A stretch of DNA of 40,834 nt from a virus, in IMG/VR virus record IMGVR_UViG_3300009285_000739, positions 1 through 40,834 of that record; one strand, given 5' to 3'. Position 1 is the first letter of the stretch; each line of letters opens with the position of its first letter. Below, piece after piece: positions 40,220-40,834 of this stretch. A model generated the notes under the pieces. It was not told the DNA's origin, did not search any database, and was given only the letters and a program-made list of their open reading frames with translations. The position numbers and the translations under genes are program-made.

Positions 40220-40438
40220 ATGACGAAGAAAAATAGCAATGTGCCACCACCTGATATCAGCAAGAAGCCGCCTGCTCCAGTGGGGCCACCATCCCCGTAC
40301 AGAATAATAGATTGTACATTTCCCTGTGAGTATGGCAGAATTCAAATCAGGATCGATAATGATGGGGCAACGATTGATCTATTCCCCAATGAGGGAAAGA
40401 CAACGCTTCCACATCAAGAGAAGAGAACGTATCTCTAA
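40220..40438 (+). CDS. Hypothetical protein
   Basis: 72 aa, strong SD ggaagga. Pro-rich N-terminus (NVPPPDISKKPPAPVGPPSP) and a beta C-terminus. Ends in TAATG overlap with the HNH gene. Not recognised. Confidence 0.5.
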   Translation: MTKKNSNVPPPDISKKPPAPVGPPSPYRIIDCTFPCEYGRIQIRIDNDGATIDLFPNEGKTTLPHQEKRTYL

Positions 40439-40833
40439 TGCCGTACATGCGAACCCATAAAGCTTGTATCACTCACGGATGCTCTGGAACTGCCATTCGA
40501 GGATTTTACTGCGATGAGTGCTATTCGATTCAATCTGCAATGAAGGCTCAATCTGAATTGCGCAGGCCCAAACAATTGTATCGGAAAACAGCAGAGCGAG
40601 GATATGATGCGCGTTGGCAACGATACTCAAAGAGATACCTGGTACTAAATCCATATTGTTGCAAGTGTGGGGATCGATCAACCAAAACAGATCATATTAT
40701 TCCGCACAAGGGACCTGGAGACCCCAACTTTTGGAATCCACTCAATCATCAACCGATGTGCGCGAGGTGTCACGGGCGCAAGAGTGGGCGAGAAGGGGGT
40801 AGGGGGGTGAAATCCTTTAGGGATAAACCCTGA
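40438..40833 (+). CDS. HNH endonuclease (terminase-linked type)
   Basis: 131 aa. N-terminal Cys knuckle (CITHGCSG, FYCDECYS), then the HNH core: LVLNPYCCKCGDRSTKTDHI, IPHKGPGDPNFWNPLNHQP, MCARCHGRKSGREGG. Such HNH proteins lie next to the terminase genes in HK97-like phages and aid packaging cleavage. The stop is the last codon before the window end, which together with TerS at the window start suggests a circular join. Lys/Arg-rich C-terminus. Confidence 0.85.
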   Translation: MPYMRTHKACITHGCSGTAIRGFYCDECYSIQSAMKAQSELRRPKQLYRKTAERGYDARWQRYSKRYLVLNPYCCKCGDRSTKTDHIIPHKGPGDPNFWNPLNHQPMCARCHGRKSGREGGRGVKSFRDKP

Positions 40834-40834
40834 C

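Noticed and set aside
40017-40345. Minus-strand ORFs rich in Pro/His/Thr across the GG array.
   Set aside because: They arise from the antisense of the GG-periodic DNA and lack SD sites.

Overview
The window reads as an essentially complete genome of a siphovirus-like tailed phage (Caudoviricetes) of about 40.8 kb. It is opened between an HNH endonuclease gene (40438-40833) and the small terminase gene (55-540), two genes that normally sit side by side. Almost all genes lie on the + strand, tightly packed, with many ATGA/TAATG stop-start overlaps and good Shine-Dalgarno (SD) sites. The host cannot be named. Lipoprotein-like and Sec-type N-termini, a Thr-Pro-rich linker and pectinase-like beta-helix proteins point to an uncultivated bacterium, but this is inference. 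I see no integrase, tRNA or CRISPR array.

Layout. (1) 55-6790: packaging and head: TerS (P27-type), TerL, HK97-type portal, putative prohead protease with scaffold-like tail, HK97-fold major capsid protein, decoration-like protein. (2) 6872-11044: a block of five genes inserted between capsid and neck genes, each with a hydrophobic or Sec-like N-terminus, including a beta-helix protein and fibre-like repeats. (3) 11044-22470: neck and tail: a composite head-tail connector, tail completion proteins, two tandem tail-tube paralogues, a tail assembly chaperone with a strong candidate -1 frameshift, a tape measure protein (645 aa, tail of roughly 95-100 nm by the usual 1.5 A per residue rule), and tail-tip/hub proteins. 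(4) 22473-26655: an AT-rich gene of unknown function and a second set of exported or adhesin-like proteins (Thr-Pro-linker fibre, pectinesterase-like beta-helix, anchored Ig-like protein). (5) 26652-28419: small proteins with a coiled-coil/TM protein, a putative lipoprotein and a holin-like protein. (6) 28416-30140: a truncated ParB-like gene abutting a four-gene minus-strand cassette, driven by a promoter that overlaps a perfect 13-bp palindromic operator. (7) 30141-40833: early/replication region: HTH protein, Lar-like and other zinc-finger proteins, a ribbon-helix-helix protein, a PAPS-reductase-like protein, replication initiator with iteron-like repeats inside its gene (candidate origin), DnaB helicase, DnaJ-type zinc-finger protein, GH24 lysozyme, VRR-NUC nuclease and the HNH protein.

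The most interesting signals are: (a) the two blocks of signal-peptide-bearing fibre/beta-helix genes embedded in the virion operon; (b) a two-unit array with GG repeated every 5 nt, each unit headed by the same 10-mer (40059-40183); (c) iteron/inverted-repeat structure in the initiator gene; (d) the overlapping -1 frame of the tail chaperone; (e) a decoration-like domain inserted into the head-tail connector; (f) mutually exclusive RNA hairpins at 33814-33932; (g) three broken genes (two single-base frameshifts and one amber codon), which are either real decay or assembly errors.
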